64,000 bases of DNA from Rubrivivax gelatinosus (lineage in GTDB: Bacteria; Pseudomonadota; Gammaproteobacteria; Burkholderiales; Burkholderiaceae_C): assembly GCF_004340905.1 (NCBI RefSeq), contig NZ_SLXD01000007.1:186001-250000 (forward strand), written 5' to 3'. Of this stretch, positions 19,301-27,451 are shown piece by piece. The position numbers and the translations under genes are program-made. The notes under the pieces were generated by a model. It did no database searches. It was not told the DNA's origin and was given only the letters and a program-made list of their open reading frames with translations. Position 1 is the first letter of the stretch, and the number at the start of each line of letters is the position of its first letter.

Positions 19301-20092
19301 GCGGCGCACGAGCACCGTCGCGACGCCCTCCATGACCTTGCCGCCCAGATCCAGCGGCGGCAGATCGGCAGCGGCCAGCTGCAGCAGCACGAACCCGCCC
19401 TCGGGCGCCTGGCCGGGCGCCAGCGGCACCAGCAGCGCCAGATGGGGCAGGCCCTCGGCGTCGAGCAGGGGGCCGAGCAGCCGCGGCTGCCCGGGCCGCG
19501 GGCCGGGGGTGTCGGGCGGCGTGTCGGGTGCCGGGCCGGAACTCCAGACGGTCCGCCAGCGGGCGTCCAGCAGCGCGGCCGCGACGTAACCACGTTCGGC
19601 GCGCAGCAGCTCCAGGCGTTCCTGCAGTCGCGACGGCTGGATCTCGCGCACCCGGTCGCCGTCGGCCAGACGCGCCGCGGCCCAGGCCGAGGCCTGGCTT
19701 GCGCGCAGGTCGGCCACCGAACGCAGCGACTGTTCGGTCGCCTGGCGCTGCTGGCGCAGCGCCAGGGCCAGCCCGGCGACCGTGAGCAGCAGGATGGTCG
19801 CGCCGACCAGCGCGGCCAGCGTCCGGTCGCCCGGGCCTGCCGCCTGGCGCCGGTGCTCGCCGGCCGGCGCCAGCCGGCGCACCAGCACGTACAGCAGCAG
19901 CGAGGTGACGGCGACGAAGACCCAGCCCTTGGTGATGCTGGCCAGCGTGCGCGCCTCGGGGTCGTTCAGCAGGCGCTCGACCCAGCGGTCGGACAGCAGG
20001 ATCCACAGCGATGCCAGCCCGGCGTAGACGAGCGCGACGCGCAAGGCGGTCAGGCGGGGCCGGCGCAGCGCGCCGGAGATGTCAGACGCCAC
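16391..20092 (-). CDS. hybrid sensor histidine kinase with two PAS, receiver and Hpt domains
   Basis: A 1233-residue inner-membrane phosphorelay protein. Order: two membrane segments (about 17-33 and 55-72), a third at 92-112, an extracytoplasmic sensor region (about 115-340) and a fourth segment (about 343-365); PAS (about 388-500), PAS/PAC (about 510-620), a helical linker; HisKA with His667 in IVSHELRTPLHQ; ATPase (DTGPGIDP, GAGLGLALTRR); receiver with Asp953 in LLDLQMPELDG; and an Hpt domain with His1101 in LAHALRGAAGNVGA. The GTG start lies inside the last codons of the HD-GYP gene (11-base overlap), so the two are translationally coupled. The ligand is unknown. Confidence 0.93.
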   Translation of the reverse strand: MASDISGALRRPRLTALRVALVYAGLASLWILLSDRWVERLLNDPEARTLASITKGWVFVAVTSLLLYVLVRRLAPAGEHRRQAAGPGDRTLAALVGATILLLTVAGLALALRQQRQATEQSLRSVADLRASQASAWAAARLADGDRVREIQPSRLQERLELLRAERGYVAAALLDARWRTVWSSGPAPDTPPDTPGPRPGQPRLLGPLLDAEGLPHLALLVPLAPGQAPEGGFVLLQLAAADLPPLDLGGKVMEGVATVLVRRDGPDLVYFGPPARKGFVLWRRAAEESAIAAAPHPAGTLIAGSDERGQAALGLLEPVAGTPWSLLTRVDQASLELQRWQAVSGVLLAALLAGFGASGLLALRRQRAAIARHEAERHRQTERMEALAVVEAIADSSPDMIFAKDLQGRFLLFNRGAERITGTRREQVLGRDDSVLYPPDVVARLHADDLRARDGHIELEETLPTPDGPREMTVTKGPLRNRSGELIGVFGVSRDVTELRKERALLAETSRIARIGGWSYDDRTRQVTWTDEIRRIVEVDGEIDPGIGYALGFLGAEAREQLDAALQANRERGVPLDLELPVQTARGRERWVRIVGRLEFEGRHVLHARGFVQDVTESKTLRLELDRHRAELERQVLERTADLEIARARAEAGMRARDAFIRIVSHELRTPLHQILNLAPHLHGAEGAQEDAFVEAADRLAEILEDVLTLSELEAGGVVPRVADFELGALLHQTREQVEAEALRKGLTLTVDAGSLPLWLRGDAAMLGRALGNYARNAVKFTAQGSIQLVARRVAEDAEGVTLLLEVRDTGPGIDPAQQPRLFGAFEPGDVSMTRRHGGAGLGLALTRRLTELMHGQVGVHSRPGRGSRFWLRVHLPRGRDSSTRPPGLTVEATLRARHAGTRVLVADDDPVNRESALALLGAVGLKVLLAEDGREAVERLLADRPALVLLDLQMPELDGLSAAREMRRLGARIPILALTASEGEDTLAECLAAGMDHRVHKPVEPRALYETLLHWLGGAAAEADERGGDTTRTPAPEAQLPLPPLPGVDADDALLRSGGSAQRALSLLRLFVRTHTDDVARLQALCAENRWTQLRQLAHALRGAAGNVGAREVHLASTRLEALLDEQAPVSSRHDATEVLVSALTELVAGVRALPEPAAAPAPLRPLGDPAVAVAGLALLLTSGDTASASFIAEHEPELRQSLGTQFDRLAELVESFRFDEAASLLARHAA

Positions 20093-21260
20093 GGCGGGCG
20101 GCCGCCTCCAGGTCTTCCTTCGGGTCGGCGAAGGTCGTCGCGATGCGGCAGAACTCGTCGTAGCAGCGCTCGAAGGCGTCGACCACGGCCGGGTCGAAGT
20201 GCGTGCCGCGGCCGGCGACGATGGTCGCGTGCGCATCGCCGTAGTCCCAGGCCTCCTTGTAGCAGCGCTTGGAGATCAGCGCGTCGAAGACGTCGGCCAG
20301 CGCCATCAGCCGCGCCGAGCGCGGGATCGCCTCGCCGGCCAGGCCGTCGGGGTAGCCGCTGCCGTCCCAGCGCTCGTGGTGGCGGTGCGCGATCTCCTTG
20401 GCGATGCGCAGGCAGTCGAGCAGGTCGCGCGTCTTGTCGTCGATCTCGCCGTCGTGCCAGCGCTGGCGCATCTCCTGCTGCACGTCCTCCTCGGCACGCG
20501 TGATCGCGTCGGCGCCGATGCGGGCGTGTCTTTTCATCGTCACCCATTCGTCCGGGGTCAGCTTGCCCTTCTTCAGCAGCACCTCGTCGGGGATGCCGAC
20601 CTTGCCGATGTCGTGCAGCGGTGCCGAACGTTCGAGCAGCGAGATCGTCGAGTCCGACAGATCCCAGCCGTGGCTGCGCAGATCCTCGGCGAGAACGCGC
20701 ACGTACTTCTGCGTGCGCAGGATGTGGTTGCCGGTCTCCAGGTCGCGGGTCTCGGCGAGGTGGGCCAGCGCGCGGATGACCACCGTCTGCATCAGGTCGC
20801 CCTCCAGGTCGCGCAGCTGCTTCTCGCGCTGCAGCTCGTCGCGCAGCAGGCTGCGCAGGCGCGCGGCGTCGAGCTGGGTGCGCACGCGCGCCAGCAGGAT
20901 CAGCGGGCTGAACGGCTTCTTGATGTAGTCGGAGGCGCCGGCCTGCAGGCCGATCTCCTCGTCGCGCTCCTTGCCCAGCGCGGTGACCATGACGACCGGA
21001 ATGGCACGTGTGGCCGGGTTCTCGCGCAGCTTCTCGAGCACGACCATGCCGCTCATGTCCGGCATCATCACGTCGAGCAGGATCAGCGCCGGCAGCGGCG
21101 GGCGTTCGGCCAGGCGCAGCGCGGTCTCGCCGCTGGACGCGGCGATGACGCGATAGCCCGTGTCTCCCAGGATCGCGGCGAGGATCTTCAGGTTGGCCGG
21201 TTCGTCGTCGACGATGAGGATCGTCTCCGGGCCGGACGGCAGGGACAGTGCGGCAGGCAA
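20082..21260 (-). CDS. HD-GYP response regulator (cyclic-di-GMP phosphodiesterase)
   Basis: A 392-residue cytosolic regulator. The receiver domain (about 12-130) has LIVDDE and phospho-Asp63 in LLDVMMPDMSG. After a helical linker the HD-GYP domain shows His216-Asp217 in LHDIGKVGIPD, a further KRHARIGADAI metal-ligand region and RWDGSGYPDGL with the intact GYP, so it should hydrolyse cyclic-di-GMP. The first suitable start is TTG 21260, with AGGAAG 6 bases upstream. It overlaps the hybrid kinase gene and is probably its phosphorylation partner. Confidence 0.93.
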   Translation of the reverse strand: MPAALSLPSGPETILIVDDEPANLKILAAILGDTGYRVIAASSGETALRLAERPPLPALILLDVMMPDMSGMVVLEKLRENPATRAIPVVMVTALGKERDEEIGLQAGASDYIKKPFSPLILLARVRTQLDAARLRSLLRDELQREKQLRDLEGDLMQTVVIRALAHLAETRDLETGNHILRTQKYVRVLAEDLRSHGWDLSDSTISLLERSAPLHDIGKVGIPDEVLLKKGKLTPDEWVTMKRHARIGADAITRAEEDVQQEMRQRWHDGEIDDKTRDLLDCLRIAKEIAHRHHERWDGSGYPDGLAGEAIPRSARLMALADVFDALISKRCYKEAWDYGDAHATIVAGRGTHFDPAVVDAFERCYDEFCRIATTFADPKEDLEAAARRGV

Positions 21261-21423
21261 GTCGGGCTTCCTCTCGGACGGCGCGGGCGCGTCCGTACCT
21301 CGGGCGCGGCCTGCAGCTTAGCGGCGGACGGTCGACCCCAGTCGGGGCAATAGTCTTGCGATTCCAGTGCTTGTGCCATTCTTCCGCTGGCCGGTGGAGG
21401 CCGCAACCGGGCTCCCGCGGGCA

Positions 21424-23247
21424 TCAGGGGGTGGCGGGGCCGAGTTCGAACTGCATCGCCGCCAGCCGAGCGTACAACCCACCGCGTGCCACCAGCTCGG
21501 CGTGGGTGCCGACGTCGACGATGCGCCCGCCGTCCATGACGACGATGCGGTCGGCCCTCAGCACGGTGGCCAGGCGGTGGGCGATGACGATCGTCGTGCG
21601 CCCGGCCATTGCGGCCTCCAGCGCCGCCTGCACCATGCGCTCGCTCTCGGCGTCCAGCGCGCTGGTCGCCTCGTCGAGCAGCAGCAGCGGCGGGTTCTTC
21701 AGCATCGCGCGCGCGATCGCCACGCGCTGGCGCTGGCCGCCGGACAGGCGCACGCCGCGTTCGCCGAGGAAGCTGGCGTAGCCCTCGGGCAGGCGCTCGA
21801 TGAACTCGTGCGCGTGCGCGGCACGCGCTGCGGCCACGACCTCGGCGTCGCTGGCCTCGGGCCGGCCGTAGCGGATGTTCTCCAGCGCCGACGCCGAGAA
21901 GACCGTGCTGTCCTGCGGCACGATGCCGATGCGCCCGCGCAGCCCGGCCAGCGAGGCCTCGCGCACGTCGACGCCGTCGACCGACACGCGCCCGGCCTGG
22001 GCGTCGTAGAAACGCAGCAGCAGCTGCAGCACCGTGCTCTTGCCGGCGCCGCTGGGGCCGACCAGGGCCACCGTCTCTCCGGGGCGCACGTCCAGCGAGA
22101 AGTCCGCCAGCGAGGGCTGGCCGGGCCGCGACGGATAGCAGAACGTGACCCCGTCCAGGCGCACCGCCGAGCCGCCCGAGGTCGGCGGCAGCGCGCGCGG
22201 CCGCGGCGGGTCGGCCACCGGCGAACGCGCCGCCAGCAGCTCCATCAGCCGCTCGGTGGCGCCGGCGGCGCGCAGCAGCTCGCCCCAGACCTCGGACAGC
22301 ACCGCCACCGCGCCGACGAAGATGATGACGAAGACCACCGTCTGCCCGAGGTGGCCGGCGCTGATGCGGCCTTCGATCACCGCCTGCGTGCCCTGGTACA
22401 GGCCCCAGACCAGCGCGCCGAAGGTCGCGGTGATCATGAAGCCGACGAGCAGCGAGCGCACGACGGTGCGCCGCCGTGCGGTGTCGAACGCGCTTTCGGT
22501 GGCGGCGTCGAAACGCGCCGATTCACGCGGCTCCTGCACGTAACCCTGCACGACGGGGATCGCGTTGAGCACTTCGGCGGCGATGGCGCTGGAGTCGGCG
22601 ACGCGGTCCTGACTGGCGCGGCTCAACTTGCGCACACGCCGGCCGAAGTAGATCGACGGCAGCACGACCAGCACCAGGATGCCCAGCACCTGGGTCATCA
22701 CCCAGGGGTTGGTGACCACCAGCGCGGCCAGCGCGCCCAGCCCCATCACGGTGTTGCGCAGGCCCAGGCTGAGGCTGGAGCCGACGACGGTCTGCACCAG
22801 CGTCGTGTCGGTGGTCAGGCGGCTGAGCACCTCGCCGGTCTGGGTGGTCTCGAAGAACTCCGGGCTCTGGCGCACGACGTGGGCGTAGACCGCGTTGCGC
22901 AGGTCGGCGGTGATGCGCTCGCCCAGCCAGGTGACCATGTAGAAGCGCAGCGCCGAGAACAGCCCCAGCGCGCCGCCGACCGCGAACAGCGCCAGGAAGT
23001 GCCCGCGCAGCGCCATCACGCGCTGGCCGGGGTCGGCGGCGACCAGGCCCTGGTCGATCAGCGACTTCAGCGCCACCGGGAAGGCCAGCGTGCTGGCCGC
23101 GGCGAGCACGAGGAACAGCGCCGCGAGGGCGACCCGCGCGCGGTACGGCCGCACGAAGGGCAGCAGCCCGGACAGGGATCGCACGCGGCGCGCCGGCGCC
23201 GCGTCGTCGGCGGCACGCGCCGCCGTGGTGGAAGTGGTGGAAGCCAT
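21424..23247 (-). CDS. ABC transporter, fused permease and ATPase (MsbA/LmrA-like)
   Basis: A 607-residue half-transporter, active as a homodimer in the inner membrane. Six membrane helices in residues about 25-320 are followed by an ATPase domain with Walker A GPSGAGKST, signature [14 protein letters not shown], Walker B LLLLDEATSALD and the His-switch IVIAHRL. The closest style is the lipid/multidrug exporter group with MsbA and LmrA. Substrate unknown. A TACACT hexamer ends 8 bases before the ATG. It stands between the HD-GYP and acetyl-CoA hydrolase genes on the same strand, 51 bases from the latter. Confidence 0.9.
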   Translation of the reverse strand: MASTTSTTAARAADDAAPARRVRSLSGLLPFVRPYRARVALAALFLVLAAASTLAFPVALKSLIDQGLVAADPGQRVMALRGHFLALFAVGGALGLFSALRFYMVTWLGERITADLRNAVYAHVVRQSPEFFETTQTGEVLSRLTTDTTLVQTVVGSSLSLGLRNTVMGLGALAALVVTNPWVMTQVLGILVLVVLPSIYFGRRVRKLSRASQDRVADSSAIAAEVLNAIPVVQGYVQEPRESARFDAATESAFDTARRRTVVRSLLVGFMITATFGALVWGLYQGTQAVIEGRISAGHLGQTVVFVIIFVGAVAVLSEVWGELLRAAGATERLMELLAARSPVADPPRPRALPPTSGGSAVRLDGVTFCYPSRPGQPSLADFSLDVRPGETVALVGPSGAGKSTVLQLLLRFYDAQAGRVSVDGVDVREASLAGLRGRIGIVPQDSTVFSASALENIRYGRPEASDAEVVAAARAAHAHEFIERLPEGYASFLGERGVRLSGGQRQRVAIARAMLKNPPLLLLDEATSALDAESERMVQAALEAAMAGRTTIVIAHRLATVLRADRIVVMDGGRIVDVGTHAELVARGGLYARLAAMQFELGPATP

Positions 23248-23255
23248 CGCCGCGC

Positions 23256-23261
23256 AGTGTA
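23256..23261 (-). promoter_or_regulatory. -10-like hexamer for the ABC exporter
   Basis: TACACT on the minus strand ends 8 bases before the ATG, with no ribosome binding site between. Confidence 0.4.
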
Positions 23262-23298
23262 GGCAGCGCCGCCGAACGGCGCTCGCGGCGGGGCGGCG

Positions 23299-25419
23299 CT
23301 ACAGGGTGCTGGCCAGCAGCCGGCGCACCAGCAGGTCGCGCAGGCCGTGCGCGTCGGCCAGGCCCAGGCGCTCCAGGTAGGGGCGCGGCGCCTCACGGCC
23401 TTCCCAGAGGCTCTTGAGCGTCATCTGCAGCAGTTCGGCCGGGTGTTCGCTGGCGTGCTTGAGCTTCTTCAGCGCGCGCACGATGCGGATCTCGTCTTCG
23501 CTCAGGTCGGTGCCGAACGGGTACTCGGGCAGCAGCCCGGCCGTGGCCCAGGGCTGAAGCTGGTCCTCCAGACTCTGCGGCAGGTTGTGGCGGCAGCGTT
23601 CGGGCACCGTGTAGCCGGATTCGAGCTTGCCGTGGGCCTGCGCCTGGCGCACGAGTTCGTCCTGGAAACGCGAGTCGGCCACCGCGATCAGGCGCTTGAC
23701 GACCTCGCCGTCGGACTGCCCGCGCAGGTCGGCGACACCGTACTCGGTGACGACGATGTCGCGCAGGTGGCGCGGGATCGTCACGTTGCCGTAGCTCCAG
23801 ACGATGCTGCTTGTGAGCGCCTGCTTCGTCGCGTGCGTCGAGCGCAGCATCATCACCAGGCGCGCGTCGGGCAGGGCGTGCGACATCGCGACGAAGTTGT
23901 ACTGGCCGCCGACGCCGCTGACGACCTGGCCGTTCTCCAGCGCGTCGCTGGCCGCGGCGCCGAGCAGCGTGACGACCATCGTCGTGTTCATGAAACGCGC
24001 GCGGCGGCGCTGCTGGCGCTTCAGCTCGTCGTCGCCGTAGAGCTGGTTGATGAAGTCGATGCGCGTCATGTCGATCTTCGCCAGCTCCTGCGGCGGCATC
24101 GTGCGCAGGCGTTCGTAGAAGTCGCGCGGGCCGAGGAAGAAGCCGCCGTGCATGAAGACGCCGCCCAGCAGCCGCGAGCCGAGCATCGTGCCGCAGACGG
24201 TGTCGAAGGCGCCGGCATCGCGCAGGTCGGCGCTGCAGCGCGTGGCGCCGCAGACGAGCTCGCCGCCGTCCAGGCGCACGTCGGCGCGCAGCACGCCGAA
24301 CTGTTGCAGGAAGGCGAGGTCGCGCGCGTCCAGCGGCGCGCGCACGCGGCCGGCCTCCAGCAGCGCCGCCAGGGTCTGCGGGCGCACCGTCGCGTCGGCG
24401 ATGCGGCCTTCGTTGAGCAGGCGCTGCAGCACCGCGTCGGCGTAGACCTCGCGGCGCACGATGCCGGCCTCGATGAGCTTCAGGAAGCCGTTGACGAACA
24501 TCTCCGAGCAGCCGTAGAGCCCGGTGTCGAAGCGCCCGGTCTCGCGGCCGGACAGGTCGCCGTGGGTCAGCGACTCGAGGATGCGGCGGTATTCGCTGCC
24601 GTGGCGGTCGCGCACGATCAGTGACTGCGCGATGGCGTCGCCCAGCGAGCCGATGCCGATCTGCAGCGTGCCGCCGTCGACGACGAAGCTCGACGCGTGC
24701 AGGCCGATCGCGTAATCGGCGAACGAGACCTTGTTGTTCGGCGGCGCGAACACGGCGTGCGTGCCGTGCGGGTCGGTGACGACGAGGTCGAACAGCCCCG
24801 GGTCGACCTCGGCGCCGTTGGGCATGAACGGCATCTTGCGGTTGACGACGCCGACGGTCATCACCTTGCGGCCGCTGGCGTGCACGCGCTCGATGATCTC
24901 GGCGCTGACGTCGGGGTTGGACGACAGCGACAGCCGCATCGCCTCGCCGGTGCCGCGTGCGGCCACCGCCTGGGCGATGACGTTCATGCCCTGCACCGCC
25001 ATGTCGCGTGCGACGAAGGTGTAGTTGGTCGAGATGTAGTTCTGCTGCGCCGCGGCGTTGCCCAGGTAGTCGCCGGTCTTCATGAAGAACTCGCGCACCT
25101 CGACGTTGCTCGGCAGCCGGCCGGCACGCAGGTCGACGACGTAGTCCAGGTCGGGGTAGTCCTCGAAGACACGCGCCACCAGCGGTTCGAGGAAGTGGCG
25201 CTCGATGTCGGTCTTGCCCACCGGCTTCTGCAGCGACAGCGCGGTGACGATGCGCAACCGCCGCGACGGCTTGGCGCGCAGCCGCCGGTACAGCGCGTTG
25301 ACGAAGGGGTTGGGCTTGCCGACACCCAGCGGGATGCCGAGCACGATGTCTCCCTCCACCGTCTCCAGCACCAGGTCGACCGCGGCCTCGATCGAGTCGA
25401 CGAACTTCGGCGCGCCCAT
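23299..25419 (-). CDS. acetyl-CoA hydrolase/transferase family protein
   Basis: A 706-residue cytosolic protein, longer than the roughly 500-residue Cat1-type CoA transferases because of an extra C-terminal region of about 150 residues. Family elements seen are GVGKPNPFVNALY, GIGSLGDAIAQ, the MLGSRLLGGVFMHGG block, SGVGGQYNFV and VVTEYGVADLRGQSDGE near residue 560. Such enzymes hydrolyse acetyl-CoA or move CoA between acids. The start ATG 25419 is chosen because a GGAG site lies 8-9 bases upstream; a longer open frame upstream is not family-like. Confidence 0.85.
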   Translation of the reverse strand: MGAPKFVDSIEAAVDLVLETVEGDIVLGIPLGVGKPNPFVNALYRRLRAKPSRRLRIVTALSLQKPVGKTDIERHFLEPLVARVFEDYPDLDYVVDLRAGRLPSNVEVREFFMKTGDYLGNAAAQQNYISTNYTFVARDMAVQGMNVIAQAVAARGTGEAMRLSLSSNPDVSAEIIERVHASGRKVMTVGVVNRKMPFMPNGAEVDPGLFDLVVTDPHGTHAVFAPPNNKVSFADYAIGLHASSFVVDGGTLQIGIGSLGDAIAQSLIVRDRHGSEYRRILESLTHGDLSGRETGRFDTGLYGCSEMFVNGFLKLIEAGIVRREVYADAVLQRLLNEGRIADATVRPQTLAALLEAGRVRAPLDARDLAFLQQFGVLRADVRLDGGELVCGATRCSADLRDAGAFDTVCGTMLGSRLLGGVFMHGGFFLGPRDFYERLRTMPPQELAKIDMTRIDFINQLYGDDELKRQQRRRARFMNTTMVVTLLGAAASDALENGQVVSGVGGQYNFVAMSHALPDARLVMMLRSTHATKQALTSSIVWSYGNVTIPRHLRDIVVTEYGVADLRGQSDGEVVKRLIAVADSRFQDELVRQAQAHGKLESGYTVPERCRHNLPQSLEDQLQPWATAGLLPEYPFGTDLSEDEIRIVRALKKLKHASEHPAELLQMTLKSLWEGREAPRPYLERLGLADAHGLRDLLVRRLLASTL

Positions 25420-25586
25420 CTTCTTGTCTCCGTCCTTGCCTGTATCTTGTGCCGTCCAGCATCGGCTGCGCGCCGGGTGCGACGCTTGACACAAAGCAAG
25501 CGGCCGAAGCCCACTTTCTAGGGGGTGATGACCGGGGTGCTTCAGGCGCCGCGGGTTGTGGTCGAATACCGTACGGCGGTGCGCCC

Positions 25587-26384
25587 ATGCTGAACGTTCC
25601 GACGATTCCCACCCCCGACGAGACGCTGCCCCCGCGTCGCCGCCTGGCGACCGGGGTGGCGCTCGGCGCGCTGCTGGTCGTGTTGATGGCCGCGGCCGGC
25701 TGGGGGCTGGCGCGGCTGTTCGCCGGTCTCGGGCCGCTGGCCGCGCCGGCAGCTGCGGCGTTGGCCGCCGCCGGCGTCGGCGTGCCGCTGGTGCTGTGGC
25801 TGCTGCACCTGCTGCGTGCGCTGGACGGCACGCGCGCAGCGCTGGCGCGGCTGGACACCGTCGACCCGGCCACCGGCATCACCAACCGCCCCAACTTCCT
25901 GGCCTCGGCCGAACGCGAATGGTCGCGTGCACGTCGCTACGGCACCGGCGCGGCGCTGCTGGTCGTCGAGGTCGACCAGGCCGCGCGCCTCGCCGAGGGC
26001 CGTGGCGTCGTCGCCACCGAGACCGTGCTGCGCGCGCTGGCGCGCGACACCGAGCAGACGCTGCGCGGCGGCGACCTGATCGCACGTTTCGGCGACACCC
26101 AGTTCGCCGTCTGGCTGGTGCACGCCGACCCGACCGGCGCGCTCGACGTCGCCGAGCGCATCCGCGAACGCAGCGAGCAGATGGAGATCCCCTGCGGCGC
26201 GCATCCGCTGCGGGTGACGGTCAGCGTCGGCGTCGCCGCGCTGCGGCCGGCGCACCAGAACCTGTCGGCGCTGATCGACGACGTCGACGCCGCACTCGCG
26301 GCCGCGCAGCAGGCCGGCGGCAACTGCGTGCGCGCCGCGCCGGTGGACCTGCGCCGGCGCCGGGCCGACGCGCCGCCGCCCTGA
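25587..26384 (+). CDS. membrane-anchored GGDEF-like protein with degenerate signature
   Basis: A 265-residue protein with two membrane segments (residues about 20-42 and 48-72) and a C-terminal diguanylate-cyclase fold. The domain is recognisable from TGITNRPNFLASAEREWSRARRYG and VTVSVGVAALRP, but the catalytic GGDEF is replaced: the segment reads RFGDTQFAVWL, giving GDTQF. The acidic residue that binds the catalytic metal is therefore missing and the usual DxDxFK stretch reads VEVDQAARL. It is probably catalytically dead and may bind a nucleotide or a partner. It diverges from the acetyl-CoA hydrolase gene and abuts the lipocalin gene, stop to stop. Confidence 0.8.
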   Translation: MLNVPTIPTPDETLPPRRRLATGVALGALLVVLMAAAGWGLARLFAGLGPLAAPAAAALAAAGVGVPLVLWLLHLLRALDGTRAALARLDTVDPATGITNRPNFLASAEREWSRARRYGTGAALLVVEVDQAARLAEGRGVVATETVLRALARDTEQTLRGGDLIARFGDTQFAVWLVHADPTGALDVAERIRERSEQMEIPCGAHPLRVTVSVGVAALRPAHQNLSALIDDVDAALAAAQQAGGNCVRAAPVDLRRRRADAPPP

Positions 26385-27449
26385 TCAGCCCAGCTGCAGC
26401 CGTCGGCTGTAGCCCGTCATCTCCAGATAACCCAGGCCGACGCGGCGCCCCGCGCCGTCGAGCAGTTCGCTTAAGCCCTCCCAGTAGACCGCGCCGGTGC
26501 CGCCGCGGCTGTCGAGTTCCTGGCCGTCGAGCAGCGCGCGCACGCGCCAGCGGCCGGCGGGCGTGTCGACCTGCCACTCGACCGGGTACTCGGCGCGTGT
26601 CGCCGGGCTCGCCCAGCGCCGGCCGGGCGTGAAGACCACGTCGCCGGGCGCGAAGGCCACGGCCGTGCCGCCGGCCGCGCGCCAGCTGCCGCCGGCCCAC
26701 AGCGCGCTGCCGTCGGCGCGGCGCAGCCGGAAGGCGGTCAGCGCGCTGCCGTCGAACAGGTTGATGCCGATCCAGTCCCAGCCGACGGCCTCGGGGTGCA
26801 GGATCTCGTCGCTCCATTCGTGGTCCATCCAGGCCACGCCGCGGGCCTCGGCCGGGCGGCCGTCGGCGCTGAACCGGCAGTTCGCCGCGAGTTGGGGCTC
26901 GCTCACGTAGTGGCTGGCCTGGCGTTCGTCCGGGCCTTTGCGCGAGAAGCCGGCGTCGCCCTGCAGCAGCAGCGGCTGCGTCGGCACGAGCTCCAGATCG
27001 AGGCCGAAGTCGGCGGCCGGCAGCCGCGCGCGGTAGCCGCTGCCCGCACGTTCCAGCCACCAGTCGCCCAGGCGCACGCCGACGTCCTCGGTCCGCGCCC
27101 AGGCCGGGCCTTCGGTGCCGTCGCCCGACCAGCGCGCGATGCGCTGCGCATGGTGGTGGCGGCGGGCGTCCAGATCGGTGAGCGCCGCGTGCGCGAACAG
27201 GATCTGGCGCGGTGCGAAGCGGCTCTTCACCTCTGCGGCCAGCCCGGTGCGGCTGCGGAAGAAGGTCAGCTGGAAGCCCCAGCGCGGCGCCTGCGGCGTG
27301 CCGGCCCAGCCGGTGGCGTACCACCACTCGGTGCGGGTGTCCGGGTGCGCGCCGTGGTCACGCGGGAAGACCAGCGGGCGCCGCCGGATCTCGGCGTGGG
27401 CCGGCAGCGCGGCGGCGCCGGCGAGCAGCAGCAGATGGCGGCGTCGCAT
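26385..27449 (-). CDS. AttH/CrtC-type lipocalin-like exported protein
   Basis: A 354-residue protein with an N-terminal signal ([18 protein letters not shown]). The mature part has the two-lipocalin-domain pattern of the AttH/carotenoid 1,2-hydratase-like family: [21 protein letters not shown], the [10 protein letters not shown] motif and [11 protein letters not shown]. The Rubrivivax pigment enzyme CrtC belongs to this superfamily, but no carotenoid genes are near and the genes upstream encode an ABC transporter, so an Att-type role (lipid or cell-envelope cargo) fits better. The ATG lies 2 bases after the permease stop, in one operon. Confidence 0.85.
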   Translation of the reverse strand: MRRRHLLLLAGAAALPAHAEIRRRPLVFPRDHGAHPDTRTEWWYATGWAGTPQAPRWGFQLTFFRSRTGLAAEVKSRFAPRQILFAHAALTDLDARRHHHAQRIARWSGDGTEGPAWARTEDVGVRLGDWWLERAGSGYRARLPAADFGLDLELVPTQPLLLQGDAGFSRKGPDERQASHYVSEPQLAANCRFSADGRPAEARGVAWMDHEWSDEILHPEAVGWDWIGINLFDGSALTAFRLRRADGSALWAGGSWRAAGGTAVAFAPGDVVFTPGRRWASPATRAEYPVEWQVDTPAGRWRVRALLDGQELDSRGGTGAVYWEGLSELLDGAGRRVGLGYLEMTGYSRRLQLG

Positions 27450-27451
27450 TC

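Noticed and set aside
16371-20503. Very long open frames (over 1200 codons) on both strands across the hybrid kinase gene
   Set aside because: They are shadows caused by high GC at third positions; only the frame from 20092 to 16391 shows kinase, receiver and Hpt motifs.
25486-25491. Perfect TTGACA hexamer upstream of the GGDEF-like gene
   Set aside because: No -10 element at 16-18 bases downstream; the nearest AT-rich stretch is 23 bases away, so it is not called a promoter.
26385-27449. Carotenoid 1,2-hydratase (crtC) as the identity of the lipocalin-like gene
   Set aside because: The fold matches, but there are no pigment genes nearby and it is in an ABC transporter operon; the Att-type role is favoured.
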